Below, one piece after another: positions 29,501 to 39,579 of a stretch of 64,000 nt of DNA. Both the position numbers and the translations under genes were made by a program. Below the pieces are notes generated by a model. The model was not told the origin of the DNA and did no database searches. It was given only the letters and a program-made list of their open reading frames with translations. The stretch is from Chelativorans sp. YIM 93263 (lineage in GTDB: Bacteria > Pseudomonadota > Alphaproteobacteria > Rhizobiales > Rhizobiaceae). The first letter of the stretch is position 1. Every line of letters begins with the position of its first letter. The DNA lies in NCBI RefSeq assembly GCF_028767125.1, contig NZ_JAKCWP010000002.1, positions 540,696-604,695 of the forward strand. The letters run 5' to 3'.

Positions 29501-31237
29501 TCAATTAGCCTGGCGACGCAGGAAGGCGGGAATTTCAAGATGATCCTCTTCCTTTGAAGCACGGGGCGATTCGCTCACGCGGCCATGTTCATCAAGCTGG
29601 CCACGCCGCGGTGCATAGAGCTGGCTCTCATTATTCGAGCGCCGCTGCTCCGGCTCACGTAGCTTCGGCTGAGGCGGCTGCGGCGCGGAATAGCCTTCGT
29701 CCTCACGCCGGGACAGTCCGTTGGTCAGCCGCTTGAGCAGGCCCATGGGACCGCGCTCCTCGTGCTCCTGAACGACCTGGCGTTCCGCACCCGCATTCAT
29801 CTCGGCCTGCACCATGGGCGGAAAGTCTTCCACCCGGGGCATCCGCGGCTGCGCGGAAGACTGCTCCTGCTGCTGCTGCTGCGGTGCAGGTTCGGAATAA
29901 CCGCGTTCGTTTTGCTGAACCGGTTCCGCTCGCACAGCTTGCGCGGCACCGCCACCCTGGGCCGCGACCGGCTGAAGGCTCGGTGTGGACGGCTGAGGCG
30001 CGGCCTGCCTGGGCTGGGCCTCAACGGGCTGCGGAACGCTTTGCCGGAATAGCTTGCTCTGCGGCTGAAACTCCTGACCACCGCTTGAATTGGCCGCACG
30101 CGCGGTATTCGCCGCCGGCTCCTGTGCCGGCGCGGCCCTGTTCGGAGCGGGTTGCGACGCCGGAATTTCCGTCTCCGTACCAGTTGCCGGCCTCGGACGC
30201 TGGGTTTCCTGCATCTGCTCGGCGCGAGGCTGCTGTCGCACGGCGGAAGGCGGCGCGGAAATCTCCGTCGCGGCCTTGTCGATCCCGGTAGCCACTACCG
30301 AGACGCGGATGACACCTTCCAGATCCTCGTCGAAGGTGGCACCAAGAATGATGTTGGCCTCGGGGTCCACTTCCTCGCGAATACGGGTTGCCGCCTCGTC
30401 GACTTCAAACAGGGTGAGGTCGCGCCCGCCGGTGATCGAGATGAGCAGGCCTCTGGCGCCTCGCATGGACGTCTCGTCGAGCAGAGGATTGGCAATCGCC
30501 GCCTCGGCCGCTGCCATCGCACGCCCTTCTCCGGAGGCCTCGCCCGTACCCATCATGGCCTTGCCCATCTCGCGCATCACCGAGCGGACATCGGCGAAGT
30601 CGAGATTGATGAGGCCTTCCTTCACCATCAGGTCGGTGATGCAGGCAACGCCCGAATAGAGCACCTGGTCCGCCATCGCGAAGGCGTCGGCGAAGGTGGT
30701 CTTGTCATTGGCGATCCGGAAGAGATTCTGGTTCGGAATGACGATCAGCGTATCGACGCACTTCTGGAGCTCTTCGATGCCGGAGTCGGCGATCTTCATG
30801 CGCCGCTGCCCTTCGAAGTGGAAAGGCTTCGTCACCACGCCGACAGTCAGGATGCCCTTCTCACGCGCCGCGCGCGCTACAACCGGCGCGCCGCCCGTGC
30901 CCGTGCCGCCGCCCATGCCGGCCGTCACGAAGCACATATGCGTGTTCGAGAGGTGGTCCATGATCTCGTCGATGCATTCCTCTGCGGCCGCCTGGCCGAC
31001 TTCCGGCTGCGAACCGGCCCCGAGCCCCTCCGTTACTGCCGCGCCAAGCTGGACCAGTCGCTCGGCCTTGGATGTGGTCAGCGCCTGGGCATCCGTGTTC
31101 GCCACGACGAATTCAACGCCGTCCAACCCGGCCGTGATCATGTTATTGACAGCGTTACCGCCGCCGCCGCCAACACCGAAAACGGTGATCCGCGGCTTTA
31201 GCTCAGTGATATCCGGCTTCTGAAGATTGATTGTCAT
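29501..31237 (-). CDS. ftsZ: Cell division GTPase FtsZ
   Basis: Tubulin-like GTPase that forms the division ring. The 578-residue protein has the GTPase core (about 1-320) with the tubulin signature GGGTGTG at 109-115 and the T7-loop sequence NLDFADVRS. This is followed by a linker of about 240 residues rich in Pro, Gln, Ala and Arg, much longer than in E. coli (383 residues total) but usual in rhizobia. The C-terminal peptide EIPAFLRRQ binds FtsA and other partners. A QQQQQ tract lies in the linker. It is last in the ddl-ftsQ-ftsA-ftsZ series and followed by a terminator. Confidence 0.96.
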   Translation of the reverse strand: MTINLQKPDITELKPRITVFGVGGGGGNAVNNMITAGLDGVEFVVANTDAQALTTSKAERLVQLGAAVTEGLGAGSQPEVGQAAAEECIDEIMDHLSNTHMCFVTAGMGGGTGTGGAPVVARAAREKGILTVGVVTKPFHFEGQRRMKIADSGIEELQKCVDTLIVIPNQNLFRIANDKTTFADAFAMADQVLYSGVACITDLMVKEGLINLDFADVRSVMREMGKAMMGTGEASGEGRAMAAAEAAIANPLLDETSMRGARGLLISITGGRDLTLFEVDEAATRIREEVDPEANIILGATFDEDLEGVIRVSVVATGIDKAATEISAPPSAVRQQPRAEQMQETQRPRPATGTETEIPASQPAPNRAAPAQEPAANTARAANSSGGQEFQPQSKLFRQSVPQPVEAQPRQAAPQPSTPSLQPVAAQGGGAAQAVRAEPVQQNERGYSEPAPQQQQQEQSSAQPRMPRVEDFPPMVQAEMNAGAERQVVQEHEERGPMGLLKRLTNGLSRREDEGYSAPQPPQPKLREPEQRRSNNESQLYAPRRGQLDEHGRVSESPRASKEEDHLEIPAFLRRQAN

Positions 31238-31304
31238 TGTCCTCGTCCTTTTCGCCTTTCCTGCCGCCTCGCCGCTGCGGCTGATAACTCTACGTCATTT
31301 CCCA

Positions 31305-32615
31305 TCAGAAACTGTCCCGTAACCATTGGCCGACCCGGTGGATTGGGCCGGCCGTTCCCGTGGCGCGCATGAAAATGCCCCCCTTTGTTCCGCGACTCTC
31401 GAACTCCGCCACCTGCGGATAGATCAAGAGGCCGATTGGCGCCGCAAAGGCGGCTCCCTTCGCCGCTTCCGGAAGACCGGCCACGCCGAGCGGCCGGCCC
31501 AGGCGGACATTGCGCCCCAGCAGACGGCGCCCCGCTTCCGGAAGGCCGGTCAGCAGACTCGCCCCGCCGGTCAGCACAACTCGGCGGCCGATGAGGCTGC
31601 CATAGCCCGAGCGATTGAGCCTGTCGCGCACGAGTTCCAGCGTCTCCTCTACACGGGCGCGCACGATGCGCGTCATGGCCGCACGCGGTACCTGCAAGGG
31701 CTGCTCGTCCTCGTCGCTGCCCATGGGCTGAATGGTCACCGTATCGCGATCCGCATCTCCAGCTGGCAGCGCCGAACCGTGCATCACTTTCAGCCGCTCG
31801 GCGTCCTCGAGCCGGGTGGACAGGCCGCGCGCGATATCCATCGTCACATGATTGCCGCCTATAGGCAGCGCGTCCGCGTGCACGAACTTGCCATCGACAA
31901 AAACCGAAATCGTCGTTGTGCCGCCGCCCATGTCGATACAGGCCGCGCCCATCTCCGCCTCGTCATCCACTAGCGCCGCAAGCCCGCTGGCATAGGGCGT
32001 GACCACCATCCGTTCGACGGCGAGGTGAGCCCGGTTTATGCAAAGCTCCAGATTGCGCAGCGGCACAGCGTCGGCGGTCACGACATGCATGTCGACCCCC
32101 AGCATGTCACCCACCATTCCGCGCGGATCGCGAATACCGCCCTCCAAATCCAGCGAGAAGGCAACGGGCAGCGAATGGACCACCTCACGCTCTACCCGGA
32201 GCGCCTGCCGCGCTCCTGCGGAGAGAACCCGGTTCACATCCGATTTGGCCACTTCGTGCCCGCCCAGCTTGACCGTGGCGGATGCCTGCTCGCTCTTCAG
32301 CCGGCCGGCCGAGACATTCACGATCAGGGAATCGATGGTGAGCCCGGCCATACGCTCCGCGGCATCCACGGCAAGGCGAATCGCCTGTTCGGCCCTGTCG
32401 AGATCAACGATCACACCCGATTTCACACCCAGCGACTTCTGGTGTCCTATCCCCAGCACCTGAACGCGGTGCGTGCGGGTGGAAAGGGCGCGTCCGCCCT
32501 CATTGGGCAAAAGCCGCGCTATAATGCAGCACACCTTGCTGGAACCGACATCAAGAACCGAGACGATACCGGAACGTGCCTGCGTGTCTCCGCGTCCACC
32601 GAGAAACCAGCTCAT
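31305..32615 (-). CDS. ftsA: Cell division protein FtsA (actin-like)
   Basis: Actin-fold ATPase that tethers FtsZ to the membrane. The 436-residue protein has the SVLDVGSSKVCC phosphate-1 motif, the CIDMGGGTTTISVF phosphate-2 motif, the VVLTGGASLLTGLPE adenosine motif and a C-terminal amphipathic helix (HRVGQWLRDSF) for membrane binding. Its ATG overlaps the ftsQ stop by 4 nt. It precedes ftsZ by 67 nt. Confidence 0.95.
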   Translation of the reverse strand: MSWFLGGRGDTQARSGIVSVLDVGSSKVCCIIARLLPNEGGRALSTRTHRVQVLGIGHQKSLGVKSGVIVDLDRAEQAIRLAVDAAERMAGLTIDSLIVNVSAGRLKSEQASATVKLGGHEVAKSDVNRVLSAGARQALRVEREVVHSLPVAFSLDLEGGIRDPRGMVGDMLGVDMHVVTADAVPLRNLELCINRAHLAVERMVVTPYASGLAALVDDEAEMGAACIDMGGGTTTISVFVDGKFVHADALPIGGNHVTMDIARGLSTRLEDAERLKVMHGSALPAGDADRDTVTIQPMGSDEDEQPLQVPRAAMTRIVRARVEETLELVRDRLNRSGYGSLIGRRVVLTGGASLLTGLPEAGRRLLGRNVRLGRPLGVAGLPEAAKGAAFAAPIGLLIYPQVAEFESRGTKGGIFMRATGTAGPIHRVGQWLRDSF

Positions 32616-33505
32616 ATCCTGGCCTCCTCTTCCTGCCGCGCCAAGCGCTCCTCGAAGCGTGCCTTGCGCGTTTCTGCCGCTTCCGGGGTGAGCGCTATAG
32701 TGAGCCGATCCGGCAGGCGCAGATCGATGGCAGTTATATCACGCGCAAAGAGCGCGTAATCGGCGTCGAGCCGCGAAGCCTCCGCCATTGCGGCTTCGAC
32801 ATCGTTTTCCGGCAGCTTGATCGTCACGCCGTTGTCGAGGATCAGGTTCCAACGCCGGTCGGCCACGCGCACGTAGGCACGCACGCGCCCGGCCAGCCCC
32901 CGAACACGAGAAACATCCGCCACGAACTCCGGCCCAGCCTCCGCAGCCCCTGCACCGATCACCAGCGGCAGTGACGTGTGACGGCCACCCGAGAACGGCG
33001 CGATCACGTCACCATCTTCTTCGATCACGAACAGTCGATTGGCGCGTTGCCAGAGGGCAAACGGCTCCCGCTCGACGATCTGGACCTCGATTGTGGCAGG
33101 ATAAACCTTGCGCACCGTCGCCGCTTCCACCCAGGGAAGTTCCGCAATCCGCTCACGCGCAGCGCGCACGTCGAAACCGACCATCGACGTCCAGCCATCG
33201 AGCCCGATGCGTTGCAGCACGTCGATTTCCGAAGTCTCGCGGTTACCCACCACCTCGACATCCTCGATCGCAAGGCCAGCACGCGCGGTTACAGCGCCGA
33301 TGCCGTCATCAAGATGCCCGCCCTGCAACGCCCCGTAGGTGCCGGCGAGAAAGAATAGAGACCCGGACGCAATTGTCGCAGCAAAGGGCGGTACGTCCAC
33401 CTGCCCCGCGAAAACCCGCCGCAACACGCGTGCAGGCCGACGCAACCAGCGCGGCAGCATGGGAACCGCGCCAGCGTGGCTGCTTTTCGACCTCAACGCG
33501 AACAA
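32612..33505 (-). CDS. ftsQ: Cell division protein FtsQ
   Basis: Bitopic divisome protein linking FtsL/FtsB with cytoplasmic components. The 297-residue form has a basic N-terminus, one membrane span (about residues 40-60), a POTRA domain ([38 protein letters not shown]) and a beta domain. Start choice: TTG at 33505 is preceded by GGAGG at a 7-nt spacing and makes the protein overlap ddl by 13 nt. An earlier in-frame TTG at 33526 lacks such a site, and an ATG about 14 codons later is a further option. The stop overlaps ftsA by 4 nt. Confidence 0.88.
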   Translation of the reverse strand: MFALRSKSSHAGAVPMLPRWLRRPARVLRRVFAGQVDVPPFAATIASGSLFFLAGTYGALQGGHLDDGIGAVTARAGLAIEDVEVVGNRETSEIDVLQRIGLDGWTSMVGFDVRAARERIAELPWVEAATVRKVYPATIEVQIVEREPFALWQRANRLFVIEEDGDVIAPFSGGRHTSLPLVIGAGAAEAGPEFVADVSRVRGLAGRVRAYVRVADRRWNLILDNGVTIKLPENDVEAAMAEASRLDADYALFARDITAIDLRLPDRLTIALTPEAAETRKARFEERLARQEEEARI

Positions 33506-34419
33506 GACGCGTCCTCCACCATCCAAGCCAATAATTCGCCAAAGCTGTATCCAGCCTGGGCAGCGATGTCAGGCACGAGGGATGTCGGGGTCATCCCCGG
33601 CTGGGTATTGATTTCCAACCACGCCAATTCGCCCTCGCTTGAATTACGGTCATCGAACCGGAAATCCGAACGGGTAACACCCCGACATCCGATCACCTCG
33701 TGCGCCCTTAGCGACAGTGTCTGTATTTTTTGGTAAATATTTAGTGAAATTTCTGCCGGACAGACATGTTTTGATCCTCCCGGCACGTACTTCGAATCGT
33801 AATCGTAGAAGGCGTGGCCGACCGGAATTATCTCGCAGACGTCGAGCACCTTGTCGCCCAAGACCGCGCAAGTCAGCTCCCGCCCCTCGATGTAGCGCTC
33901 GGCCATCACCCGGTCGCCGTAAACCCATTCATCCGAGCCCAGAAATTGGGGCGGATTTGATTGCCCCTCGCGCACGATGACGATACCGAAGCTCGACCCC
34001 TCCGCCACGGGCTTGAGGACATAAGGAGGATCAATTGGATGCCCTTTAGCGACATCAAACCGATTGACGATGCGCGAGGGAGCCACAGGAATTCCAGCCG
34101 ATTGCGCTACGCGCTTGGCCATATCCTTATCCATCGCAAGCGCCGTCGCGAGCACACCTGAATGCGTATAAGGAATAGCCAGATATTCCAGAATGCCCTG
34201 TATGGCGCCGTCTTCGCCAAAGGGGCCGTGCAGCGCATTGAAGGCGACATCCGGCCTCAAGTCGGCCAGGACACGCGCGACCTCACGATCCACATCGACA
34301 CGCGTAATCTTGTAGCCCTCCGCCTCGAGAGCGTCGGCGCAAGCATTGCCCGAAGACAGACTGACCGGCCTTTCGGAGGAAAACCCGCCCATCAAAACGG
34401 CGACATGCTTCTTGCTCAT
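33493..34419 (-). CDS. ddl: D-alanine--D-alanine ligase
   Basis: ATP-grasp ligase making the D-Ala-D-Ala dipeptide for peptidoglycan. The 308-residue protein has the Ddl motifs [42 protein letters not shown] and [19 protein letters not shown] 34419 is chosen because the conserved N-terminus starts there ([11 protein letters not shown]); AAGGG lies about 11 nt upstream. It is the first gene after the interruption of the dcw cluster, so the ddl-ftsQAZ block needs a promoter in the 331-bp gap upstream. The 3' end overlaps ftsQ. Confidence 0.95.
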   Translation of the reverse strand: MSKKHVAVLMGGFSSERPVSLSSGNACADALEAEGYKITRVDVDREVARVLADLRPDVAFNALHGPFGEDGAIQGILEYLAIPYTHSGVLATALAMDKDMAKRVAQSAGIPVAPSRIVNRFDVAKGHPIDPPYVLKPVAEGSSFGIVIVREGQSNPPQFLGSDEWVYGDRVMAERYIEGRELTCAVLGDKVLDVCEIIPVGHAFYDYDSKYVPGGSKHVCPAEISLNIYQKIQTLSLRAHEVIGCRGVTRSDFRFDDRNSSEGELAWLEINTQPGMTPTSLVPDIAAQAGYSFGELLAWMVEDASCSR

Positions 34420-34750
34420 ATGACGGCAGCCCTTTTCAGCCGCGCCCTTTCCGGCGTCGTCACGCAATCTATCCCACTACACGAATGAAACACCAACCGG
34501 CAGAAAACACGCCGACTCAAATCAGGGAACGCTTTTGACTAAAGAATCAGAGAGTTGAGTCCGTGGCAAGGCCCCCAGGATTCCCAGCGATTCAATTTTT
34601 CGGAAAATTGCAAAAAAGTGATCGCGGCATCGCATGACGCCGCTCACCTCTCGCCTTCAAAGCCCGCGCTTATGGCCGCAGAAAAACGCAGCGCCCGAGG
34701 CCGCGATCTGATAACTTGCAACAGCTATTCGGAACCGAGGCAGAGTTTCC
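34420..34750. other. 331-bp gap between ddl (minus) and DUF5996 gene (plus)
   Basis: A divergent intergenic region, long for this compact cluster. It must contain the promoters of ddl-ftsQAZ on minus and of the DUF5996 gene on plus. A minus-strand TTGGTG with a GATAGA 17 nt downstream (around 34455-34485) is a possible but weak promoter. A 7-bp A+T palindrome lies at 34593-34610. No ORF or RNA gene is recognised. Confidence 0.5.
34593..34610. repeat. A+T-rich hairpin palindrome
   Basis: CAATTTT and AAAATTG flank a TCGG loop, then CAAAAAAG follows on plus. On minus the T-run would precede the stem, so it is not a minus-strand terminator. It may be a protein-binding site or part of a 5' leader of the DUF5996 transcript. 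Confidence 0.4.
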
Positions 34751-35713
34751 ATGCGCTTGGACACAACACCCCCCACGAGTTTCACTTGGCCCGATATCCC
34801 GTATACAGCTTGGCGCGACACATGCGCCGCCCTACACCTGTACCTGCAGATCGTCGGCAAGTACCGGTTATCGCGCACGCCTTGGGTGAATCATTCCTGG
34901 CACGCGACGTTTTACGTCAATGCCCGCGGCCTCACGACTTCACAAATTGTCGACGGGCCAGGCGGAGCGATCGAAATCGAGTTTGACCTGATAGACCACG
35001 TAGTGATCGGAATGGGAGCGGACGGGCGGACGGAACGCTTCGCGCTGGATAGCATGTCGGTTGCGGATTTCCTTTTCCGGTTCCTGGATCTCATCCGCGC
35101 CCTCGGTGGCACTGCCGAACTGCACGGACGGCCGAACGAAATTGCAGATGCAAAGCCATTCGCGGAAGATCGGCAGCAGCGCCCATACGACAGGGACGCC
35201 GTCACACGTTTTCACCAGGCTCTCATTCAGGTCGATCGCGTGCTGAAACAGTTCCGTACAAGCTGTTTCGGTAAAGTGAGCCCGGTGCACCTGTTCTGGG
35301 GCAGTTTCGATCTGGCGGTAACCCGGTTCTCCGGGCGCATCGCACCACTGCATCCCGGTGGCGTTCCGGCTCTCCCCGACGAGGTGACGCGTGAAGCCTA
35401 CAGTCACGAAGTTTCCTCCGCCGGCTTCTGGCCGGGTGGTGGAGGCGTCGACTATCCCGCCTTTTATTCCTACGCCTATCCGGCACCGGAAGGCTTTTCG
35501 CAAGCGCGTGTCGAGCCGGAGGCCGCGTTCTATAGTCCGGAGCTTGGCGAATTTCTGTTGCCATACGACGCCGTCAGGCTGGCAAGCGATCCGGATGCCG
35601 CCTTGAGCGCGTTCCTCGAAAGCACGTATGTTGCAGCGGCGAAGTTGGGACATTGGGATCGCGGCGCGCTGGAATGTAGCCCAGGCAGGCCGCGGCAGCC
35701 GCGGCCTATTTGA
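34751..35713 (+). CDS. DUF5996 family protein
   Basis: A 320-residue soluble protein of a conserved family without known function. Recognisable blocks are LYLQIVGKYRLSRTPWVNHSW near the N-terminus, SVADFLFRFLDLI, VHLFWGSFDLAVTRFSGR, HPGGVP, REAYSHEVSSAGFWPGGG and FYSYAYPAPEGF. His, Trp and Tyr are frequent in these blocks, suggesting a ligand or metal site. There is no signal peptide or membrane span. It sits on the strand opposite to the dcw genes between ddl and murB, with a GNAT-like gene 22 nt downstream, so the pair looks like a small inserted operon. Confidence 0.83.
   Translation: MRLDTTPPTSFTWPDIPYTAWRDTCAALHLYLQIVGKYRLSRTPWVNHSWHATFYVNARGLTTSQIVDGPGGAIEIEFDLIDHVVIGMGADGRTERFALDSMSVADFLFRFLDLIRALGGTAELHGRPNEIADAKPFAEDRQQRPYDRDAVTRFHQALIQVDRVLKQFRTSCFGKVSPVHLFWGSFDLAVTRFSGRIAPLHPGGVPALPDEVTREAYSHEVSSAGFWPGGGGVDYPAFYSYAYPAPEGFSQARVEPEAAFYSPELGEFLLPYDAVRLASDPDAALSAFLESTYVAAAKLGHWDRGALECSPGRPRQPRPI
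35687..35707 (+). repeat. Perfect hairpin at the end of the DUF5996 gene
   Basis: AGGCCGCGG and CCGCGGCCT with a 3-nt CAG loop form a 9-bp stem that includes the last codons (Gly-Arg-Pro-Arg-Gln-Pro-Arg-Pro). It ends 6 nt before the stop and 28 nt before the next ATG. It could affect 3'-end stability or translation of the downstream gene. Confidence 0.5.
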
Positions 35714-35735
35714 ACTGCTGGAGCAGAAGCACAAA

Positions 35736-36050
35736 ATGAATCGTGATCCCGGACCGCAAAAGCAGACGCCGCCTGTAACGCGGGAGGAAGACTCTTCAAA
35801 GGGTCGCTACCTTATCCGCATTGAGGAACACGCGGCGGAGATGACCTATTCGCGAGCTGGCGAGCGGCTGATCATCATCGACCACACCAGTGTGCCGGAT
35901 GCACTTCGCGGGCGCCGGCTCGGCGAGGCCCTGGTGACGCGGGCGGTGGAGGACGCGCGAGCTGAAGGCCGACGAATTATCCCGCTCTGCCCCTTTGCCA
36001 AGTCGGTGATCGCCCGCCATCCCGAGTGGCAGGACGTTCTGAGAGGATGA
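35736..36050 (+). CDS. Short GNAT-fold acetyltransferase-like protein (YjdJ type)
   Basis: A 104-residue protein of the short GNAT family (N-acetyltransferase-CG/YjdJ). The core is DHTSVPDALRGRRLGEALVTRAVEDARAEG, where RGRRLGEAL is the acetyl-CoA pyrophosphate loop, and the C-terminus is LCPFAKSVIARHPEW. The substrate is unknown. ATG 35736 is taken because GGAG lies 11 nt upstream and the frame upstream overlaps the DUF5996 gene. It ends 44 nt before the convergent murB stop. Confidence 0.82.
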   Translation: MNRDPGPQKQTPPVTREEDSSKGRYLIRIEEHAAEMTYSRAGERLIIIDHTSVPDALRGRRLGEALVTRAVEDARAEGRRIIPLCPFAKSVIARHPEWQDVLRG

Positions 36051-36094
36051 TGCGGGGCGGCCGTGTCCATGGCCATTGCTCTTGAACTGCGCTT

Positions 36095-37060
36095 TCAGCC
36101 CTCTCCCCGTCCCAGGAAAGGCTCGACGATCCGACCCGGCTCGAACTCGCCCATCCGGCGAATCTCCCATTGGAGCTTGATGCCCGAGGTCTCCAGAACG
36201 CGTGCACGCACGGTCTCGCCCAGAAGCTCCAGATCATAGCCGGTTGCCTCTCCGGTATTGATCATGAAGTTGCAATGCATGGACGACATCTGTGCGCCGC
36301 CGATCGTCAGCCCTCGACAGCCCGCCTTGTCGACCTCTTTCCAGGCCGAGCTGCCCTCCGGATTCTTGAAGGTCGAGCCGCCGGTCTTTTCCCGGATCGG
36401 CTGCACCGTCTCGCGGTGGTGCTGCACCTCATCCATGGCGGCGCGAATGGTTTCGCCGTCTTCCGGATATCCTTCCATAAGGGCGGACATAAAAATGAGA
36501 TCGGCCGGAGCGGTGCTCTTGCGGTAGCTGTAGCCCATATCGGCGTTCGAAAGCACATGCAGCTCGCCTTTGCGGTCGAGCGCCCGCACTTCGACAACGC
36601 GCTCGCGCGTTTCCACGCCGTTTGCGCCGGCGTTCATGCGCAGTGCGCCGCCGAGCCCACCGGGAATGCCGTGGTAAAAATGAAACCCGCCGATCCCCGC
36701 CTCCAGCGCTGTCGCGGCAAGCCGCTTGTCGGGAATGGCGGCCCCCGCTCTGATCTGCGTTTCGGAAACGGCCTCTGCAGTGCCAAATCCCCTCGCTGAA
36801 AGACGCACCACAAAGCCCTTCAGTCCGCCGTCGCGCACCAAAAGGTTAGAGCCGATGCCGACGACGGTAACAGGAACTTCCTCCGGCACGGCGCGCAGGA
36901 ACTCGGCCAAATCCTCCTCATCCTGCGGCTGGAACAGAACTTCCGCCTCACCGCCCGCGCGAAACCAGGTGATCTTGTCCATGCCAGCTTGCGGAAGAAG
37001 CTTCCCGCGCAGGCCGGAAAGCCTGCCCCCCAGCCTGTTCACGAGAGTGGATTCGCTCAT
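36095..37060 (-). CDS. murB: UDP-N-acetylenolpyruvoylglucosamine reductase
   Basis: FAD- and NADPH-dependent enzyme that makes UDP-N-acetylmuramic acid. The 321-residue protein has the FAD-binding [13 protein letters not shown] and [22 protein letters not shown] segments, the [23 protein letters not shown] segment, and a C-terminal substrate domain with [15 protein letters not shown] (catalytic Ser). The ATG overlaps the murC stop by 4 nt. It is the last gene of the mraZ-murB block before the inserted plus-strand pair. Confidence 0.95.
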   Translation of the reverse strand: MSESTLVNRLGGRLSGLRGKLLPQAGMDKITWFRAGGEAEVLFQPQDEEDLAEFLRAVPEEVPVTVVGIGSNLLVRDGGLKGFVVRLSARGFGTAEAVSETQIRAGAAIPDKRLAATALEAGIGGFHFYHGIPGGLGGALRMNAGANGVETRERVVEVRALDRKGELHVLSNADMGYSYRKSTAPADLIFMSALMEGYPEDGETIRAAMDEVQHHRETVQPIREKTGGSTFKNPEGSSAWKEVDKAGCRGLTIGGAQMSSMHCNFMINTGEATGYDLELLGETVRARVLETSGIKLQWEIRRMGEFEPGRIVEPFLGRGEG

Positions 37061-38454
37061 GCATCAAGCTCCTGTGGCAGCGCATAGGCCCATTGTGTGA
37101 TGTTGCCTGCGCCAAGGAAAACAACGTAATCCCCCGGCTTGGCCATTTCGCGCACGAGGGGCGCAATGGTTTCGGGCCCTTCTATCGTGCGCGCGTCGCG
37201 ATGGCCCGCCGCGCGCAGGCTGGCAACCAGCGCCTCGGAGGAAATGCCGTCGATGGGCGCCTCACCGGCTTCGTATACCGGCGCGACGAGAACAGTATCG
37301 GCGTCATTGAAACAGGCGGAGAAATCATCGAACAGGTCGCGCAGACGGGTGTATCGATGCGGCTGGGCCACGGCGATAATCCGTCCCTTGGCCGCATCGC
37401 GCGCAGCGCTCAACACCGCGCGTATCTCCACCGGATGATGGCCGTAATCATCGAAGATGTCGACGCCGTTCCAGCTGCCGGTCTGCGTAAAGCGGCGCTT
37501 CACGCCCCCGAACGAAGAGAGCCCCTTTCGGATCTCCTCCGCCCCGATGCCGAGTTCATGCGCCACCGTCACAGCCGCAACGGCATTCGAAACATTATGC
37601 CTGCCAGGCATCGGCAAACGCAGCCCCTCGATCGTGGTAACCTGCTTCGACTTGCGCTCTCGTAGCGTCACGTCGAAAACGGATACGGGCCCATCCATTC
37701 GATGATGAGAAAAACGGACATCCGCCTGGCGGTTCTCGCCATACGTGACGATCCGGCGATCCTCGATTCGCCGCACCAGCGCCTGCACCTCCGGATGGTC
37801 GATGCACATAACGCCAAATCCGTAGAACGGAACATTCTCGACGAACTGGCGAAAGGCCTCGCGTACCTTGTCGAACGAGCCGTAATGGTCGAGATGCTCC
37901 GGATCGATATTGGTCACGACCGCGATTTCGGCCGGCAGCTTGAGAAAGGTGCCGTCGCTCTCGTCGGCTTCGACCACCATCCAGTCGCCCTTCCCCATGC
38001 GGGCATTGGTATCATAGGCGTTGATGATGCCGCCATTGATCACCGTCGGATCGAGCCCGCCAGCGTCTAGAAGCGAGGCGACCATGGAGGTCGTCGTGGT
38101 CTTGCCATGCGTGCCGCCAATGGCGACGGCTTGACGAAAGCGCATCAGTTCCGCCAGCATCTCGGCGCGGCGGACAATAGGAAGAAGGCGCTCCCGTGCT
38201 GCCTGGTACTCCGGATTATCTCGCTTGATGGCTGTTGAGATCACGACCACCTCTGCCTGATCGAGATTCTCCGGTGCCTGGCCGACGGCTACAGAGATAC
38301 CCTTTTCACGCAGCCGCTTCACATTGGCGTTTTCAGCCTGGTCGGAGCCCTGCACTTGATAGCCCAGCGTATGCAGCGCCTCGGCGATACCACTCATGCC
38401 GATGCCGCCGATGCCGATAAAATGCACGACCCCGATCGTCTGCGGCATCTTCAT
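37057..38454 (-). CDS. murC: UDP-N-acetylmuramate--L-alanine ligase
   Basis: Adds the first amino acid, L-alanine, to UDP-MurNAc. The 465-residue protein has the Rossmann start [16 protein letters not shown], the ATP loop [12 protein letters not shown] near residue 110, and Mur-ligase motifs such as [23 protein letters not shown] and QPHRYTR. It overlaps murG and murB by 4 nt each. Confidence 0.96.
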   Translation of the reverse strand: MKMPQTIGVVHFIGIGGIGMSGIAEALHTLGYQVQGSDQAENANVKRLREKGISVAVGQAPENLDQAEVVVISTAIKRDNPEYQAARERLLPIVRRAEMLAELMRFRQAVAIGGTHGKTTTTSMVASLLDAGGLDPTVINGGIINAYDTNARMGKGDWMVVEADESDGTFLKLPAEIAVVTNIDPEHLDHYGSFDKVREAFRQFVENVPFYGFGVMCIDHPEVQALVRRIEDRRIVTYGENRQADVRFSHHRMDGPVSVFDVTLRERKSKQVTTIEGLRLPMPGRHNVSNAVAAVTVAHELGIGAEEIRKGLSSFGGVKRRFTQTGSWNGVDIFDDYGHHPVEIRAVLSAARDAAKGRIIAVAQPHRYTRLRDLFDDFSACFNDADTVLVAPVYEAGEAPIDGISSEALVASLRAAGHRDARTIEGPETIAPLVREMAKPGDYVVFLGAGNITQWAYALPQELDA

Positions 38455-39578
38455 GCGTGTGCTCCCTGTTTGAAATCGGCCACCGATTTGCCTGCTGCGA
38501 TAGCCTCCGTGAGATCGGCGAGCAATGCGGTGGCGTTTGGCCGTCCGGCTTCGCGCGCCGCCGTTGCCATGGCTGCAAGCTTCTGCGGTGCGTTGATGGC
38601 AGCCTCCAGCAGGCCGCGCAAGCGCTCGGCGGTCAGTTGATCCTGCGTGACGATTTCGGCTCCTCCGGCTTTCTTGAGTGCGGCTGCGTTTGCCGCCTGA
38701 TCGTGGTCGAGTGCATGCGGGTATGGCACTAGAATGGCAGGGCGGCCGATGATCGAAATTTCTGAAACCGTGGAGGCCCCGGAGCGAGCGATTATAAGAT
38801 GTGCCTTCGCGATCCGCGCCGCCATGTCGGTGAAAAAGGGCGAGACTTCCGCCTCGATCCCGCGCTCGGCATAGGCTGCACGCAGTGCCGCCTCATCTTC
38901 CGGCCGCGCCTGCTGCGTTAGCGACAGGTGTGAACGTACATCCTCCGGCAGCAGTGACACAGCCTCGGGAAGAACGTTTGAGAAATGCTGTGCGCCCTGG
39001 CTGCCGCCGAAAACCAAAAGCTGGAATGGCTGCCCCTTCTTCGGCAAGACGTAAGGCGTCTCGGCCGCTTCCAGAACCGCAGGCCGCACTGGATTGCCCG
39101 TCGCCACTGTCCTGGCGGCAAACGCGCCCTCACCTTCCGGCAGAAAACCGCCGGCAATAGCCGTCACCCGGCGTGCAAGCGCCTTGTTGGCCCGCCCCAT
39201 GACCGCATTCTGCTCATGGATAAGCGTGGGCACGCCGCGCCGCGTGGCTGCATAAAGCGGCGGCAGCGTCGGATAACCGCCAAAGCCGACCACCACACGC
39301 GGCTGCAGTCGGGCGATGAGCGTGGAAGACTGGCGCACGCCTCGCCAGATCGTCAGCGCGCTGCGCACCAGCGAAACAGGATTGCGCGAGCCGAACGTCG
39401 CTGCCTCAACCGGGTGGACCTCCTCGGCAGGAAACGCGTCGGCAAAGCGCTGGGCGCGCTTGTCACTGACGAGATGCACCGACCAGCCCCGCTCCTTCAG
39501 CGCATGCGCCAACGCCTCGGCCGGAAATAGGTGTCCACCGGTGCCCCCGGCGCAGAGGAGGATGTTCTTGTCTTCCAT
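38451..39578 (-). CDS. murG: Lipid II synthase glycosyltransferase MurG
   Basis: GT28 glycosyltransferase that adds GlcNAc to lipid I at the inner face of the membrane. The 375-residue protein has [14 protein letters not shown] near the N-terminus, [32 protein letters not shown] and [22 protein letters not shown], the UDP-GlcNAc binding loop. ATG 39578, 1 nt after the ftsW stop, gives the family start. The stop overlaps murC by 4 nt. Confidence 0.95.
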   Translation of the reverse strand: MEDKNILLCAGGTGGHLFPAEALAHALKERGWSVHLVSDKRAQRFADAFPAEEVHPVEAATFGSRNPVSLVRSALTIWRGVRQSSTLIARLQPRVVVGFGGYPTLPPLYAATRRGVPTLIHEQNAVMGRANKALARRVTAIAGGFLPEGEGAFAARTVATGNPVRPAVLEAAETPYVLPKKGQPFQLLVFGGSQGAQHFSNVLPEAVSLLPEDVRSHLSLTQQARPEDEAALRAAYAERGIEAEVSPFFTDMAARIAKAHLIIARSGASTVSEISIIGRPAILVPYPHALDHDQAANAAALKKAGGAEIVTQDQLTAERLRGLLEAAINAPQKLAAMATAAREAGRPNATALLADLTEAIAAGKSVADFKQGAHA

Positions 39579-39579
39579 A

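Noticed and set aside
29868..29882. CTG/CAG trinucleotide run
   Set aside because: It encodes the poly-Gln tract of the FtsZ linker; too short for a separate repeat feature.
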